A program made the translations under genes and the position numbers. Shown here one piece after another: positions 44,631 to 54,268 of a DNA stretch of 64,000 nt (its first letter is position 1; every line of letters starts with the position of its first letter). Under the pieces are notes generated by a model that saw nothing but the letters and a program-made list of their open reading frames with translations, was not told the DNA's origin and did no database searches. The DNA lies in NCBI RefSeq assembly GCF_009728485.1, contig NZ_VVIQ01000003.1, positions 62,001 through 126,000 on the forward strand. The letters are read 5' to 3'. The stretch comes from Prevotella vespertina (GTDB lineage: Bacteria > Bacteroidota > Bacteroidia > Bacteroidales > Bacteroidaceae).

Positions 44631-45992
44631 TTATATCGAACTAATCCTATCTGCCATATCCACAGCTTGCTTAATCCTGTCGCCCATCCCGATACCATCT
44701 TTCAGATTACCTATGATATGTAAGCCAGGGTGCGCTTGTTCTATGGTGTCAATAGCATGGAGCCTAGCATCTGTTTCGGGCATATATTGTGGGATAGCAT
44801 GGCTATGTCGATAAATGCGAATAACGTCTGCACGCGTACCTTCGGGGTATCCTAACATCGTATGAAGAGACTTATTCACCAATTCCGTAAGCTCTTCATC
44901 CGTCTTATTGAGATATTCTGGATGGCGAGCACCGCCAATGAAGAACGCATAATTGGCTCCTTCTTTAGGTGAACGACCTTCGAAGCAAGCGGAAGGCATA
45001 AGGATTCCCAATACATTCTGGCGTTCTTTAGAAGGTACCAAACCACCAAAAGCATTCCAATGTACACGCCCCGTATTCCTCATTCCCACTCCAATCTCTA
45101 TTACAGGAGCATAATAAAGGTTGCTTAAATCATTGAGCTGTTCCTTAGGTAAAAACTCCAATAACTCGGGTAAAGCATAGGCTGGACAAGTGGTAATGAC
45201 TTGCTCAGCTATTATAGTATTCTCGCCCCAAACTAGTTTCCACTTATCTCCTAACGGCTCTATTCTTAACTCCTTGCAACTCGTTATGATTCTATCCTCA
45301 CCTATGACTCTCCCTAACGCAGAAACTAGGTTGCGGAATCCTCCACACGTTGAGAAAACATCCTTCGTCGCACGCTTGTCTCTGGCTGTCTTAGGCTGTT
45401 TAGCCAGTGCTATAGAGCCTTTAATAAAGCTACCATACTGCTGTTCTAGAGCATAGAGCTTAGGCAAGGCGAGGCGAGTAGGTAGCTTATAGGGATCGCC
45501 AGCATACACACCAGAGAGGAAAGGGTCGACTGCATAGTCCACAAATGACCGCCCTAAGCGTCGTTCAGCAAGGCTTCCAACACTCTCATTAGGGTCTGTT
45601 CCCTTCTTACGCCATGGTTCACCAAGGATGCGGAACTTATCCTTCAAGGTGAAGAGCGGGGTTGTGATAGCTGACCAAAGTCCAGAAGGCAGTGCACGAA
45701 AGCGCCCATCTTTCCATATCAAACGGCACTTAGCAGAACGCTGTGCCACCTCTAGCGCACAATCATCGCCTAACATATCGAAGAGTTCAGCCACCTCTGG
45801 ATATTTAATAGTACCCGTACTCGGTCCTTGTTCCATAATGAATCCGTCTATCTCTTCCGTCTGCATGAGTCCACCGATACGCTCAGTCGCCTCCAGTACC
45901 ACAACATCCTGACCTTTATGACGCAGGTGGGCGGCACAAGTAAGACCAGTAAGTCCGGCGCCAACCACAACTATCTTTCTTTGTTGTTCCAT
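44631..45992 (-). CDS. hemG: Protoporphyrinogen oxidase (HemY/HemG-type FAD enzyme)
   Basis: A 453-residue FAD-dependent oxidase that converts protoporphyrinogen IX to protoporphyrin IX (or coproporphyrinogen to coproporphyrin in the related pathway). The N-terminal GAGLTGLTCAAHL dinucleotide fold, the PSGLWSAITTPLFTLKDKFR segment near residue 100 and the C-terminal GIGMGDRIKQAVDMADRI are clear. No signal peptide. It lies 71 bp after hemN on the same strand, forming a haem synthesis operon in an organism that also appears to import iron complexes. Confidence 0.93.
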   Translation of the reverse strand: MEQQRKIVVVGAGLTGLTCAAHLRHKGQDVVVLEATERIGGLMQTEEIDGFIMEQGPSTGTIKYPEVAELFDMLGDDCALEVAQRSAKCRLIWKDGRFRALPSGLWSAITTPLFTLKDKFRILGEPWRKKGTDPNESVGSLAERRLGRSFVDYAVDPFLSGVYAGDPYKLPTRLALPKLYALEQQYGSFIKGSIALAKQPKTARDKRATKDVFSTCGGFRNLVSALGRVIGEDRIITSCKELRIEPLGDKWKLVWGENTIIAEQVITTCPAYALPELLEFLPKEQLNDLSNLYYAPVIEIGVGMRNTGRVHWNAFGGLVPSKERQNVLGILMPSACFEGRSPKEGANYAFFIGGARHPEYLNKTDEELTELVNKSLHTMLGYPEGTRADVIRIYRHSHAIPQYMPETDARLHAIDTIEQAHPGLHIIGNLKDGIGMGDRIKQAVDMADRISSI

Positions 45993-46063
45993 ATTATTTA
46001 TGTTATATAGAAGCCTCTCGCCCGCTCTTCTCTCAATAAAGCAAGGCTGAGATATAAGGCTTT

Positions 46064-47452
46064 TTATATCGGTTTTGAGAACTTCTTATCAGTGTCTATC
46101 ATCATTGGGTCAAGTGCTGCAGCCACTGTTCTAACAAAGGGATTGCCCTCTCCTGTCATCTCCAACGTATGTTCTGTCAAACGAAGAATACCATCACGTT
46201 CCATCTCTTGCAGGCGTTCTACATCATAATTGATAGCCCTTTTCACCTCAGCAACAGATATTACTAAATCCTCTGCAAGATGTGTCCAATCAAGATGATA
46301 GTTACACATCAAACGCTCTATGACCTCACGTACAATTCGTTCTCTAGGCGTTAGTTGGTAACCTTTGCGAATAGGTAATGTGCCCATTGTGACCTCTGCA
46401 ATATATTCATCTATAGACTTTGTATTCTGGGCATAGGCTGTATCTAACTGACTAATACCTGTTACACCAAAGGCATACACTTGTCCTGTTGTGCGACGAG
46501 TACAATAACCTTGGAAGTTACGATGTAATCTATGCGACCGCAAAGCCTCAGATAGTTCATCATTAGGGAGCACAAAATGATCCAGACCAACACTAAGATA
46601 ACCTGCCTCATGCAGTACCTCTTTAGCCTTTTGGAACATCAATGCCTTCTCTTCCGCACTAGGGAGACCAGCCTTCTCAAGTATCATCTGGCGCTTAAAT
46701 ATCCATGGGCAGTGACCATAACTAAAGGTTGTAACTCGGTCGGGGCGCATTGCTACTGCACGTTCTATTGTAGTCTTGAAGCTATCCGACGTCTGAAGCG
46801 GTAAACCAAAAAGGAAGTCCATGTTAAGACTAACGCCTGCGTTACGAAGAATAGCCACTATCTCTTCCGTTGGTAATTCAGAAGGTGTGCGATTAACGAG
46901 CCTTAGTACATCCTCATTGAAGTCCTGAATACCCAGACTAAAACGATTAAATCGTGCATCCAACAAGCCTTGCCAGTCCTTTGACGTTAGATAACCAGGG
47001 TGACATTCTATGGCGATTTCGGGCTGCTCTATCGTTGAGAACAGAGATAGTAAATGCTCATTTAGTTCCTTCAAAACACTCACTGGCATAGCAGTTGGAC
47101 TACCACCACCATAATGAATCTGCGATATACGCCTACTCTTATCCAAGTGGGCTGCCACGAGATCTATCTCTTTATGCAACGCTTGCACATATTCTGCAAC
47201 CCGCTCTTCCTTAGCCATTGGATAGGAATTACAGCCACAATAATGGCAAAGACGGCGACAGAAAGGCATGTGGAAATAGAAGGAAAGGTTCTTTTCACGC
47301 ACCTCATTGCTATAATCAACCTCTTTCAGATACTCTTCTCCTGTAAAAGGACGGAAGAAGTTAGCGGGTGGATAACTCGTATAACGAGGTACAGACACAT
47401 TGTATTTATCAATTAGTTCTTGCTTCATTCGTCGAAATAAATTATCCGACAA
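46064..47452 (-). CDS. hemN: Oxygen-independent coproporphyrinogen III oxidase HemN
   Basis: A 462-residue radical-SAM enzyme that decarboxylates coproporphyrinogen III without oxygen. The CxxxCxxC motif is CRRLCHYCGC near residue 64, preceded by the FYFHMPF segment. The GGGSPT motif (SAM binding) is near residue 116 and the C-terminal HemN domain (NYHLDWTHLAEDL) is complete. Length matches true HemN rather than the shorter HemW. Its promoter shares an operator with the first TonB receptor gene. Confidence 0.93.
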   Translation of the reverse strand: MSDNLFRRMKQELIDKYNVSVPRYTSYPPANFFRPFTGEEYLKEVDYSNEVREKNLSFYFHMPFCRRLCHYCGCNSYPMAKEERVAEYVQALHKEIDLVAAHLDKSRRISQIHYGGGSPTAMPVSVLKELNEHLLSLFSTIEQPEIAIECHPGYLTSKDWQGLLDARFNRFSLGIQDFNEDVLRLVNRTPSELPTEEIVAILRNAGVSLNMDFLFGLPLQTSDSFKTTIERAVAMRPDRVTTFSYGHCPWIFKRQMILEKAGLPSAEEKALMFQKAKEVLHEAGYLSVGLDHFVLPNDELSEALRSHRLHRNFQGYCTRRTTGQVYAFGVTGISQLDTAYAQNTKSIDEYIAEVTMGTLPIRKGYQLTPRERIVREVIERLMCNYHLDWTHLAEDLVISVAEVKRAINYDVERLQEMERDGILRLTEHTLEMTGEGNPFVRTVAAALDPMMIDTDKKFSKPI

Positions 47453-47496
47453 AGGTACGGATAAGCCTTAACATAAACAATCCTCATTTATGAGGA
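47450..47496 (-). promoter_or_regulatory. Promoter and palindromic operator of hemN
   Basis: TCCTCATTTATGAGGA (47481-47496) has perfect 7-bp arms. Reading on the minus strand, a 23-bp spacer then leads to the -7 box TACCTTTG (47457-47450). The same arrangement is at 38615-38661. Confidence 0.75.
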
Positions 47497-47580
47497 AAGC
47501 GTTTTACACTTCAATCCTAGGATAACCCGACAAGGGTTAAAGGCGTATTTTTTCGCAAAGAAAGGCGTAGGTTACATTAT

Positions 47581-47596
47581 TATTTTTGTATTTTTG
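47581..47596 (+). promoter_or_regulatory. Candidate -7 boxes of the mgtC-like gene
   Basis: TATTTTTG occurs twice in tandem at 47581-47588 and 47589-47596; either could serve. The gene starts 35 bp further on and is divergent from hemN. Confidence 0.4.
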
Positions 47597-47630
47597 TGCC
47601 GAAGACCTATTTACTTAAAAGATAAACATC

Positions 47631-48305
47631 ATGAATATAACAACTTCTGAGTTCATATTACGGCTGTTTATAGCAGCTATGTTGGGTGGAGCTATCGGAC
47701 TGGAACGTGAATATCGTGCGAAAGAAGCAGGCTTTCGAACGCATTTCTTAGTGGCGTTGGGCAGTGGTTTGTTTATGGTTCTATCCCAATTCGGATTCAG
47801 TGACGCTCTAAGTATGCACGAGCATGTATCACTCGACCCCAGTCGTATTGCGTCACAGGTAGTCACAGGAATTGGTTTCATTGGCGCAGGTACGATTATC
47901 TTTCAGAAACATGTAGTGAGAGGACTCACCACAGCGGCTGGTTTATGGGTGACATCTGCCATTGGTATGACCGCTGGAGCTGGTATGTACGTGCTCTCTA
48001 TCGCAACAACTATCCTCGTTATCCTATGTTTGGAAGCCCTTTATTTCATCTTACAACACTTCGGAACACGCAATATTAGTGTTACGTTCAGCACTCCGAA
48101 AGAGCAGAATATAAAGCTTGTTCTACAGCAATTACGTGAGAAAGAGGTAATAATAGACTCTTATGAGATGAATCGCAAAGACACTTCGTCGGGTCATTAC
48201 TACCTAGTTACGATGGAGATGAAGGTGAAGCGAAACCATTACCAAAGTCATTTGCTCAACTTTATGGCAGAGTTTAAGGACGTGACGGTAGAAACAATGG
48301 AATAG
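47631..48305 (+). CDS. MgtC/SapB family membrane protein
   Basis: A 224-residue protein with about five N-terminal helices containing the family marks GGAIGLEREYRAKEAGFRTHFLVALGSGLF and IGFIGAGTI, and a soluble C-terminal ACT-like domain (about residues 145-224). MgtC proteins act in magnesium limitation and virulence and can inhibit the F-type ATPase; the precise role here is not known. Single gene between divergent hemN and a convergent acetyltransferase gene. Confidence 0.92.
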   Translation: MNITTSEFILRLFIAAMLGGAIGLEREYRAKEAGFRTHFLVALGSGLFMVLSQFGFSDALSMHEHVSLDPSRIASQVVTGIGFIGAGTIIFQKHVVRGLTTAAGLWVTSAIGMTAGAGMYVLSIATTILVILCLEALYFILQHFGTRNISVTFSTPKEQNIKLVLQQLREKEVIIDSYEMNRKDTSSGHYYLVTMEMKVKRNHYQSHLLNFMAEFKDVTVETME

Positions 48306-48324
48306 AGAAGAAGCCTCACCCCCA

Positions 48325-48347
48325 CCCCTCTCCGAATGAAGAGGGGA
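48325..48347 (+). terminator. Hairpin downstream of the mgtC-like gene
   Basis: CCCCTCT at 48325 pairs with AGAGGGG at 48340, 20 bp after the stop codon. No strong U-tract. Confidence 0.45.
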
Positions 48348-48435
48348 GTAAATAGCCTCATTTCAAATAGAACAAACAACCCGTTTACTTGTCAACTCGT
48401 AAACTTGTTAACCTAAAACCACCATCTCCAGAATC

Positions 48436-48502
48436 TGTACAAGAGGCTTGTAATACCATTACAAAGCACTTGGAGAAGTATTACAAAGCACTTGTAATCT
48501 TC
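48436..48502. repeat. 22-bp period array I (ATTACAAAGCACTTGTAA-type units)
   Basis: Units start at 48436, 48458 and 48480, exactly 22 bp apart. They match array A at 3192 almost base for base. The third unit runs into the last codons of the acetyltransferase gene. Confidence 0.85.
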
Positions 48503-49011
48503 TGGAATGCCATTCGGCTGTCCCCACTTTGTAAGTAAATGACACCACAATAAGCAAAACCTAGCCGAGACAAAGCCTTTTGCATGGGGCGATTATCAGC
48601 ATGAGTATCTATGCGAAGAGCATGAGCTACGGAAGAACAATAGGCGATGATGTCCACCATAATACCATGAACTCCATCCATAGAAGCCACTCGATGGATA
48701 ACATAATACGGACTATCATCCAACCAATGACCACCCTCTATATAAGAATAGGTGGGCTCTGGTCCTGGCAAGAAAGCAAAAGTTGCAATAGGAATATCAT
48801 TCTCACAAAGCAAGAAAGAGCCGTTTCGCTGTATATCCTGCTCTATTGTCTGTTGCGCAGGATAGCCCCTTCTCCACTGACAAAGATTACCAGCTGCTAT
48901 CATCTTCTCCCTTCCCTGCCGCAGAAAATCCATAATAATTGGTAAGTCATCCAGGCTTGCTTTGCGAATAGTTCGCCTATAAGAATGGTGCTCAAAATCT
49001 ATATTCTGCAT
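48481..49011 (-). CDS. GNAT family N-acetyltransferase
   Basis: A 176-residue protein with the GNAT fold: IRKASLDDLPIIMDFL at the N terminus (strand 1 and helix 1), central strands FLLCENDIPIATFAF, the acetyl-CoA site around HRVASMDGVHGIMVDIIAYC and IDTHADNRPMQKALSRLGF towards the end. The substrate is unknown. The stop codon is embedded in array I, so the array has set or altered the C-terminal residues. It is divergent from the glutamine synthetase gene. Confidence 0.88.
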   Translation of the reverse strand: MQNIDFEHHSYRRTIRKASLDDLPIIMDFLRQGREKMIAAGNLCQWRRGYPAQQTIEQDIQRNGSFLLCENDIPIATFAFLPGPEPTYSYIEGGHWLDDSPYYVIHRVASMDGVHGIMVDIIAYCSSVAHALRIDTHADNRPMQKALSRLGFAYCGVIYLQSGDSRMAFQKITSAL

Positions 49012-49094
49012 ACGATTATGTCACTTTTATAAAACGTTAATACAAAGATATGAAGAAAACATCAAAGATAATTGCGAATGAGAGAATTAATATG

Positions 49095-49102
49095 TATTTT
49101 TG
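49095..49102 (+). promoter_or_regulatory. Candidate -7 box of the glutamine synthetase gene
   Basis: TATTTTTG fits TAnnTTTG, 38 bp before the start codon. Confidence 0.5.
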
Positions 49103-49140
49103 TCCACAGAATCGAATACTAACTTTAACAAGCATAGACA

Positions 49141-50646
49141 ATGGAGAATAACCTTACTTTGCGTTCAGCTAATAGGCTGGAGGCGCACCTTAAAAAGAAT
49201 GCACACGAGTTTACAAAAGATGACATCAAGCAGGTTGTAAGTGACTTGAACATCAGAATGATAAACTTTATGTATCCCGCTGGTGATGGTCGATTGAAGA
49301 CCTTAAACTTTATGCTTCACTCACCAGAGTACTTAGAGACAATCCTAACTAGTGGTGAACGTGTGGACGGATCGTCACTTTTCAGCTTTATAGCTGCGGC
49401 TAGTAGTGACCTTTATGTTATGCCTCGTTTCTCAACGGCATTCATTGATCCGTTCTCAGAAATACCTACTCTTTGTATGCTCTGCTCATTCTTTGATCGT
49501 GACGGAAACCCTCTCGCATCATCACCCGAGCACACTCTTTGCAAGGCAATGGCTGCCTTTAAGAAGGTTACAGGCATGGAGTTCCATGCAATGGGAGAGT
49601 TGGAATACTATGTTATCCGCGATGATGAAGGTGTCTTCCCGGCTGATGATCAACATGGATATCACGAGAGTTCACCCTTCTCTAAGGGTAATGACTTCCG
49701 TATGCGTGCGATGCAGTTGATTGCAGAATGTGGTGGAAAGATCAAATACGGGCACTCCGAAGTGGGCAACTTCGTTGAGAATGGACGCTGTTATGAGCAG
49801 AACGAGATTGAGTTCTTGCCTGTTCCTGCCAATGAATGTGCCGAACAGTTGCTCATTGCTAAGTGGATTATCCGTAGTCTTGGCTATGAAGAAGGACTCG
49901 ATGTAACCTTTGCTCCGAAGATAACTGTGGGTAAGGCTGGCTCAGGAATGCACATCCACATGCGCATAATGAAGGATGGAAAGAACATGATGTTAGACAA
50001 TGGTAAGTTGTCATTGGACGCTCGCAAGGCTATTGCTGGTATGATGGATCTGGCAGAGAGTATCACTGCCTTCGGCAATAAGAACCCAACATCTTACTTC
50101 CGCCTCGTGCCACATCAGGAAGCTCCAACGAATGTTTGCTGGGGTATGAGCAATCGTTCTGTACTGGTTCGTGTGCCTTTAGGCTGGACTTCTGGCGAAG
50201 ATATGTGTCATAAAGCCAATGAGATTGAGCCACTCACAAAGCGTGATTACTCTGGTAAACAAACTGTTGAGATGCGTTCACCAGACGCTTCTGCTGATAT
50301 CTATCAGCTCTTGGCAGGTCTTTGTGTTGCTTGTCGTCATGGTTTCGAGATGGCAAATGCAGAAGAAGAAGCCGAAAGGACCTTCGCAGATGGTGATATT
50401 CACGATCCAAAGAATGCCGAGCGTTATGCCACCTTAGCGCAATTACCTGATAGTTGTGCGGCGTCAGCTGATTGCTTAGAGCGTCAACGTAAGGTTTATG
50501 AAGAGCATGATGTATTCTCTCCTGCTATGATTGATGGTATCATCAAACAACTTCGTTCCTTCAACGATCGCACTTTGCGCCAGGATATTGAAGGTAAAGA
50601 AATGATGATGGAAAAGCTTGTTCGTCAGTACTTCCACTGCGGATAA
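49141..50646 (+). CDS. glnA: Glutamine synthetase, type I
   Basis: A 501-residue enzyme that joins ammonia to glutamate. The beta-grasp N-terminal domain and the catalytic domain are complete: MEFHAMGELEYYVI near residue 150, KYGHSEVGNFVENGRCYEQNEIEF near 200, the GSGMHIHM loop near 266 and NPTSYFRLVPHQEAPTNVCWGMSNRS near 316. Its length is that of GSI, not the larger GSIII common in Bacteroidota. No adenylylation site was located with confidence. Single gene with its own promoter and terminator. Confidence 0.9.
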   Translation: MENNLTLRSANRLEAHLKKNAHEFTKDDIKQVVSDLNIRMINFMYPAGDGRLKTLNFMLHSPEYLETILTSGERVDGSSLFSFIAAASSDLYVMPRFSTAFIDPFSEIPTLCMLCSFFDRDGNPLASSPEHTLCKAMAAFKKVTGMEFHAMGELEYYVIRDDEGVFPADDQHGYHESSPFSKGNDFRMRAMQLIAECGGKIKYGHSEVGNFVENGRCYEQNEIEFLPVPANECAEQLLIAKWIIRSLGYEEGLDVTFAPKITVGKAGSGMHIHMRIMKDGKNMMLDNGKLSLDARKAIAGMMDLAESITAFGNKNPTSYFRLVPHQEAPTNVCWGMSNRSVLVRVPLGWTSGEDMCHKANEIEPLTKRDYSGKQTVEMRSPDASADIYQLLAGLCVACRHGFEMANAEEEAERTFADGDIHDPKNAERYATLAQLPDSCAASADCLERQRKVYEEHDVFSPAMIDGIIKQLRSFNDRTLRQDIEGKEMMMEKLVRQYFHCG

Positions 50647-50678
50647 TATCCATAAATAGGTCTTTCCCTATAGAACGA

Positions 50679-50713
50679 GTCCCAGATAACAAATAAGTTA
50701 CCTGGGATTCTCT
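50679..50713 (+). terminator. Terminator of the glutamine synthetase gene
   Basis: TCCCAGATAAC pairs with GTTACCTGGGA (about 50680-50690 with 50698-50708), followed by a T-rich stretch. Confidence 0.75.
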
Positions 50714-50825
50714 TTTATTCTAAACGCCTTTATCTTCTCTTGACACATAGACATAAGACTGCAATATATGCTTAACATTGGCACATACTTTGCCTTTCTA
50801 TATGCAAATCAAAGTTTAAAAGATA

Positions 50826-51551
50826 ATGAGTTTACTGGATATTTTGAATCACAGAAGGGCTGTTAGACATTATGATGCTGATAAGCCAATTGATAAAGAA
50901 GTAGTAAGAAATTGTATAGAACAGGCAACCTTAGCTCCAACAAGTTCTAACATGCAACTTTGGGAGGCTTATCATGTCACAGATAAGAATGTTTTGAAGG
51001 AGTTATCCCATGCTTGTTTGGATCAGTTATCGGCACGTTCAGCACAACAGATGGTTGTGTTTGTTACTCGTCAAGATCAATATAAAGAGCATGCGCAAGC
51101 TGCACTTGCATTTGAAAGAAACAATATCAAGAGTTATAGTCCCGCCGAAAAGCAAGAGAATCGCATAAAGAAACAGGAGATGTCTTACACAAAATTAATA
51201 CCTTTTCTTTACTCTCGTTGCTTTGGATTGTGGGGACTTGTCCGTAAGACATTGGCTCAATGTGTTGGATTATTCCGCCCTATGATGCGACAAGTAAGCG
51301 AAGGCGATATGAGAGTTAGTGTACACAAGAGTTGTGCCTTGGCTGTCCAGACATTCATGTTGGCTATGAGTGAGGCTGGCTATGACACCTGTCCACTTGA
51401 AGGTTTCGATAGTCTTTTGGTGAAGAAAGCATTAAATCTTCCTTACAACGCAGAGATTAATATGGTTATTACCTGTGGTATCCGTGCATCTGATGGCATA
51501 TGGGGTGCCCGTTATCGTCGTCCTTTCAAAGAAACATATCACCACGTTTAA
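50826..51551 (+). CDS. Nitroreductase family protein
   Basis: A 241-residue flavoprotein of the NAD(P)H-dependent nitroreductase fold. The start HRRAVRHYDADKPIDKEVVRNCIEQATLAPTSSNMQLWEAY is diagnostic, with the FMN phosphate-binding Arg residues; the late segment GYDTCPLEGFD is also typical. The natural substrate is unknown; such enzymes reduce quinones, nitro-compounds or flavins. Single gene between glnA and the UDP-glucose dehydrogenase gene. Confidence 0.9.
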   Translation: MSLLDILNHRRAVRHYDADKPIDKEVVRNCIEQATLAPTSSNMQLWEAYHVTDKNVLKELSHACLDQLSARSAQQMVVFVTRQDQYKEHAQAALAFERNNIKSYSPAEKQENRIKKQEMSYTKLIPFLYSRCFGLWGLVRKTLAQCVGLFRPMMRQVSEGDMRVSVHKSCALAVQTFMLAMSEAGYDTCPLEGFDSLLVKKALNLPYNAEINMVITCGIRASDGIWGARYRRPFKETYHHV

Positions 51552-51627
51552 GGATTTATTCGATACATGTCTATAACGGAAGAATAAGTTTTTATCATCT
51601 TCTTTTATGCTTTCCAGAGAAAAGAAG

Positions 51628-51635
51628 TATCTTTG
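51628..51635 (+). promoter_or_regulatory. Candidate -7 box of the UDP-sugar dehydrogenase gene
   Basis: TATCTTTG fits TAnnTTTG and lies 21 bp before the start codon. Confidence 0.6.
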
Positions 51636-51656
51636 CAAATAATCTGAACAATAGAC

Positions 51657-52916
51657 ATGGATAAAGATATAAAGGACTTAAAGATTGCTGTTGCTGGGAC
51701 TGGTTATGTCGGTCTCAGCATTGCAACGTTATTGAGCCAGCACCATCAAGTAATGGCTGTTGACGTAATAAAGGAGAAGGTTGAGCTGATTAACAATCGT
51801 CGTTCACCCATTCAAGATGATTATATTGAGCAGTATTTGGCTGAAAAGGAACTGAATCTTACAGCTACGATGGATGCAGAGACGGCTTATAAAGATGCCG
51901 ACTTTGTAGTCATCGCCACACCAACAAACTATGATCCTGTCAAGAATTACTTTGATACACGTCATGTGGAAGAAGTCATAGAAGTGGTGAAGAAGGTAAA
52001 TCCTAATGCCATCATGGTGATTAAGTCTACCATTCCTGTGGGCTACACCGAGAACATTCGAACGAAATATAACTGCGAGAATATTCTCTTTGCACCAGAG
52101 TTTCTGCGTGAGAGTAAGGCTTTGTATGATAATCTTTATCCTAGTCGTATCATCGTTGGACGCCCAGAAGGTAACGAGCGACTCGATCACGCAGCTCATC
52201 TTTTTGCTCAATTATTACAAGAAGGAGCTATCGAAGAGAATATCCCTACCCTCTTCATGGGGCTTACTGAGGCTGAAGCCGTGAAGCTATTTGCCAATAC
52301 TTACCTCGCACTGCGTGTAAGTTATTTCAACGAGTTGGACACTTATGCAGAAGTGAAAGGACTTGACACATCGAACATTATCCAAGGAGTTTGCCTCGAT
52401 CCACGCATCGGCTCTTTCTATAACAATCCATCATTTGGATATGGTGGGTATTGTTTACCAAAGGATACGAAGCAGTTGCTAGCCAATTACGCAGATGTTC
52501 CCGAGAATCTTATCCAGGCTATCGTAGAAAGCAATCGCACACGTAAGGACTTTATTGCTGACCAAGTATTACACACAGCTGGTTACTATGATTATTATGA
52601 TCGAGGCGATTATAACCCCGATGAAGAGAAGGAATGTGTTATTGGAGTATACCGACTAACGATGAAGTCGAATAGTGATAACTTCCGCCAAAGTTCTATT
52701 CAAGGAGTCATGAAACGCATTAAAGCAAAGGGAGCACAGGTCATTATCTATGAGCCAACACTAGAAGATGGCGCCACATTCTTTGGTAGTTTGGTAGTCA
52801 ATAGTCTTGATGATTTCAAGCAACGTTGCCATGCAATCATTGCGAATCGATATGACAAATGCTTGGATGACGTAAAAGAAAAAGTCTATACAAGAGATAT
52901 CTTCAGACGGGATTAA
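51657..52916 (+). CDS. UDP-glucose 6-dehydrogenase family protein
   Basis: A 419-residue NAD-dependent nucleotide-sugar dehydrogenase. The NAD fold starts with [16 protein letters not shown] near residue 12; [13 protein letters not shown] near 121, [24 protein letters not shown] near 143 and the catalytic Cys in [14 protein letters not shown] near 263 are clear. It makes UDP-glucuronate or a related uronate for capsule or surface polysaccharide. The protein fits the UDP-glucose group, but the exact sugar is not proven. No other polysaccharide gene is adjacent. Confidence 0.9.
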   Translation: MDKDIKDLKIAVAGTGYVGLSIATLLSQHHQVMAVDVIKEKVELINNRRSPIQDDYIEQYLAEKELNLTATMDAETAYKDADFVVIATPTNYDPVKNYFDTRHVEEVIEVVKKVNPNAIMVIKSTIPVGYTENIRTKYNCENILFAPEFLRESKALYDNLYPSRIIVGRPEGNERLDHAAHLFAQLLQEGAIEENIPTLFMGLTEAEAVKLFANTYLALRVSYFNELDTYAEVKGLDTSNIIQGVCLDPRIGSFYNNPSFGYGGYCLPKDTKQLLANYADVPENLIQAIVESNRTRKDFIADQVLHTAGYYDYYDRGDYNPDEEKECVIGVYRLTMKSNSDNFRQSSIQGVMKRIKAKGAQVIIYEPTLEDGATFFGSLVVNSLDDFKQRCHAIIANRYDKCLDDVKEKVYTRDIFRRD

Positions 52917-52941
52917 TACTCCTTTCTCCCCCGAAATAGCA

Positions 52942-52974
52942 AGCACCAAGTGAGTAATCATTTGGTGTTTTTTT
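52942..52974 (+). terminator. Terminator of the UDP-sugar dehydrogenase gene
   Basis: CACCAA at 52944 pairs with TTGGTG at 52962, followed by a run of T. The rest of 52975-53145 shows nothing I can name. Confidence 0.75.
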
Positions 52975-53149
52975 CATTTTTGCAGTCACGCTTATCACAC
53001 ACAATAGTCTAATTTCATCCTAAAGAACCATGATTTAAACACAAATTCTTATATATACGAATGGGAAATACCATTCCTACAAAGGTATCCAATCCCTAGA
53101 TATTCATTTATTCGATCTTTCAAAGGAGAGATAAAAGCCTTAAATACTA

Positions 53150-53176
53150 AAAGGGCTTATCTCACGACAAGCCCAT
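53150..53176 (-). terminator. Terminator of the flavodoxin/DUF2023 operon
   Basis: GGGCTT at about 53153 pairs with AAGCCC at 53169; on the minus strand a short T run follows. It lies about 70 bp after the DUF2023 stop. Confidence 0.6.
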
Positions 53177-53242
53177 TTATAATACAAAAACATTATGAAA
53201 TAATTTATTTCGCGAACAAGATTATCACTTAATAATTATGGC

Positions 53243-53605
53243 TTATGTCGCACATTTACAAGTACGACACTTGCGCTCGCAGTACCGCTCGCACTGCACA
53301 CGTATGTCATAACCCAACATTGCACCGAGAATAAAGTCTTCTTCAGGTGATAGTTGGTTAAGGGGTTTCGTTACCATTAACCGAATGGCATCAAGGCATT
53401 CCTTGCGTCCGAAGAACAGATTCATGCGATCTTTGCCAACTGGTTGAATGATATAAGGGATATTCTGATGCTCAAGTCGGAGTGTTGCGAATGACTCATA
53501 CTTTTTGTTACAAGTATAGAGAACCATCTGCCGAACCCCTTTCTGATACTCATAGATGTGATTCATCAAGACCTTCATATCGGCTGTCATCATATCCGTC
53601 ATCAT
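53243..53605 (-). CDS. DUF2023 family protein
   Basis: A 120-residue protein with a helical N terminus and a cysteine-rich end, CERYCERKCRTCKC, that could bind a metal or cluster. I associate it with DUF2023, a family that accompanies flavodoxin genes in Bacteroidota. It lies 43 bp after the flavodoxin gene on the same strand. A partner role for flavodoxin or in iron-dependent regulation is possible, not shown. Confidence 0.8.
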   Translation of the reverse strand: MMTDMMTADMKVLMNHIYEYQKGVRQMVLYTCNKKYESFATLRLEHQNIPYIIQPVGKDRMNLFFGRKECLDAIRLMVTKPLNQLSPEEDFILGAMLGYDIRVQCERYCERKCRTCKCAT

Positions 53606-53648
53606 AGTTATCCCTTCTATATAATGTAAGATAAATCTTCTTGCTAGA

Positions 53649-54137
53649 TTACAATGCTGGCTTGATAGCCTCTAACCATGCATCGATACGACCTTCAGTT
53701 TGGTCATCCTCGTTAACATCATCCAATGCAAGACCAACAAACTTACCATCAACAATAGCCTCACTATCATCGAATGTATAACCATCTGTTGATACACCTG
53801 GGAGGATGTTAGCACCTTGTGCAGCGTCATAAATCTCCTTCATACCACCGCAGAAAGTATCAGAATAGCTTTCAGCATCACCACAGCCAAAGATTGCTAC
53901 AGTCTTACCAGATAGGTCGGCTTCTTTCAATACATTGATACCATCATACCAATCGTCCTGTAATTCACCTGCACCCCATGTTGAAGTACCAAGGATAAGA
54001 TTATCATTCTCTGCTACAACATCAGCATTAAAGTCTGATACGTTAATAGCTTCAACACCTAACTTCTCAGCGATTGTGTTTGCAATAGCTTCACATGTAC
54101 CGGTTGATGAACCGTAAACAACAATTGTCTTCTTCAT
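53649..54137 (-). CDS. fldA: Flavodoxin
   Basis: A 162-residue long-chain flavodoxin that carries electrons on FMN and often replaces ferredoxin when iron is scarce. The FMN phosphate loop YGSSTGTCEAIANTIA is at residue 8, the aromatic loop LGTSTWGAGELQDDWYD near 50 and IFGCGDAESYSDTFCGG near 84. It leads a two-gene operon with DUF2023. A TATCTTTG -7 box lies about 50 bp upstream (54185-54192). Confidence 0.95.
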   Translation of the reverse strand: MKKTIVVYGSSTGTCEAIANTIAEKLGVEAINVSDFNADVVAENDNLILGTSTWGAGELQDDWYDGINVLKEADLSGKTVAIFGCGDAESYSDTFCGGMKEIYDAAQGANILPGVSTDGYTFDDSEAIVDGKFVGLALDDVNEDDQTEGRIDAWLEAIKPAL

Positions 54138-54184
54138 ATTTCTTTTATTGATTTAATTTCTTGTTTGTTTATTATTTACGATTG

Positions 54185-54192
54185 CAAAGATA
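54185..54192 (-). promoter_or_regulatory. -7 box of the flavodoxin gene
   Basis: Read on the minus strand this is TATCTTTG, matching TAnnTTTG, 48 bp before the start codon. Confidence 0.6.
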
Positions 54193-54268
54193 CGATGAAA
54201 AACTATTATCTGCAATACCTAAAAGTAATGGTTTATGCAAAATACCTACTTTTAGGGAGCTGTAAGTT

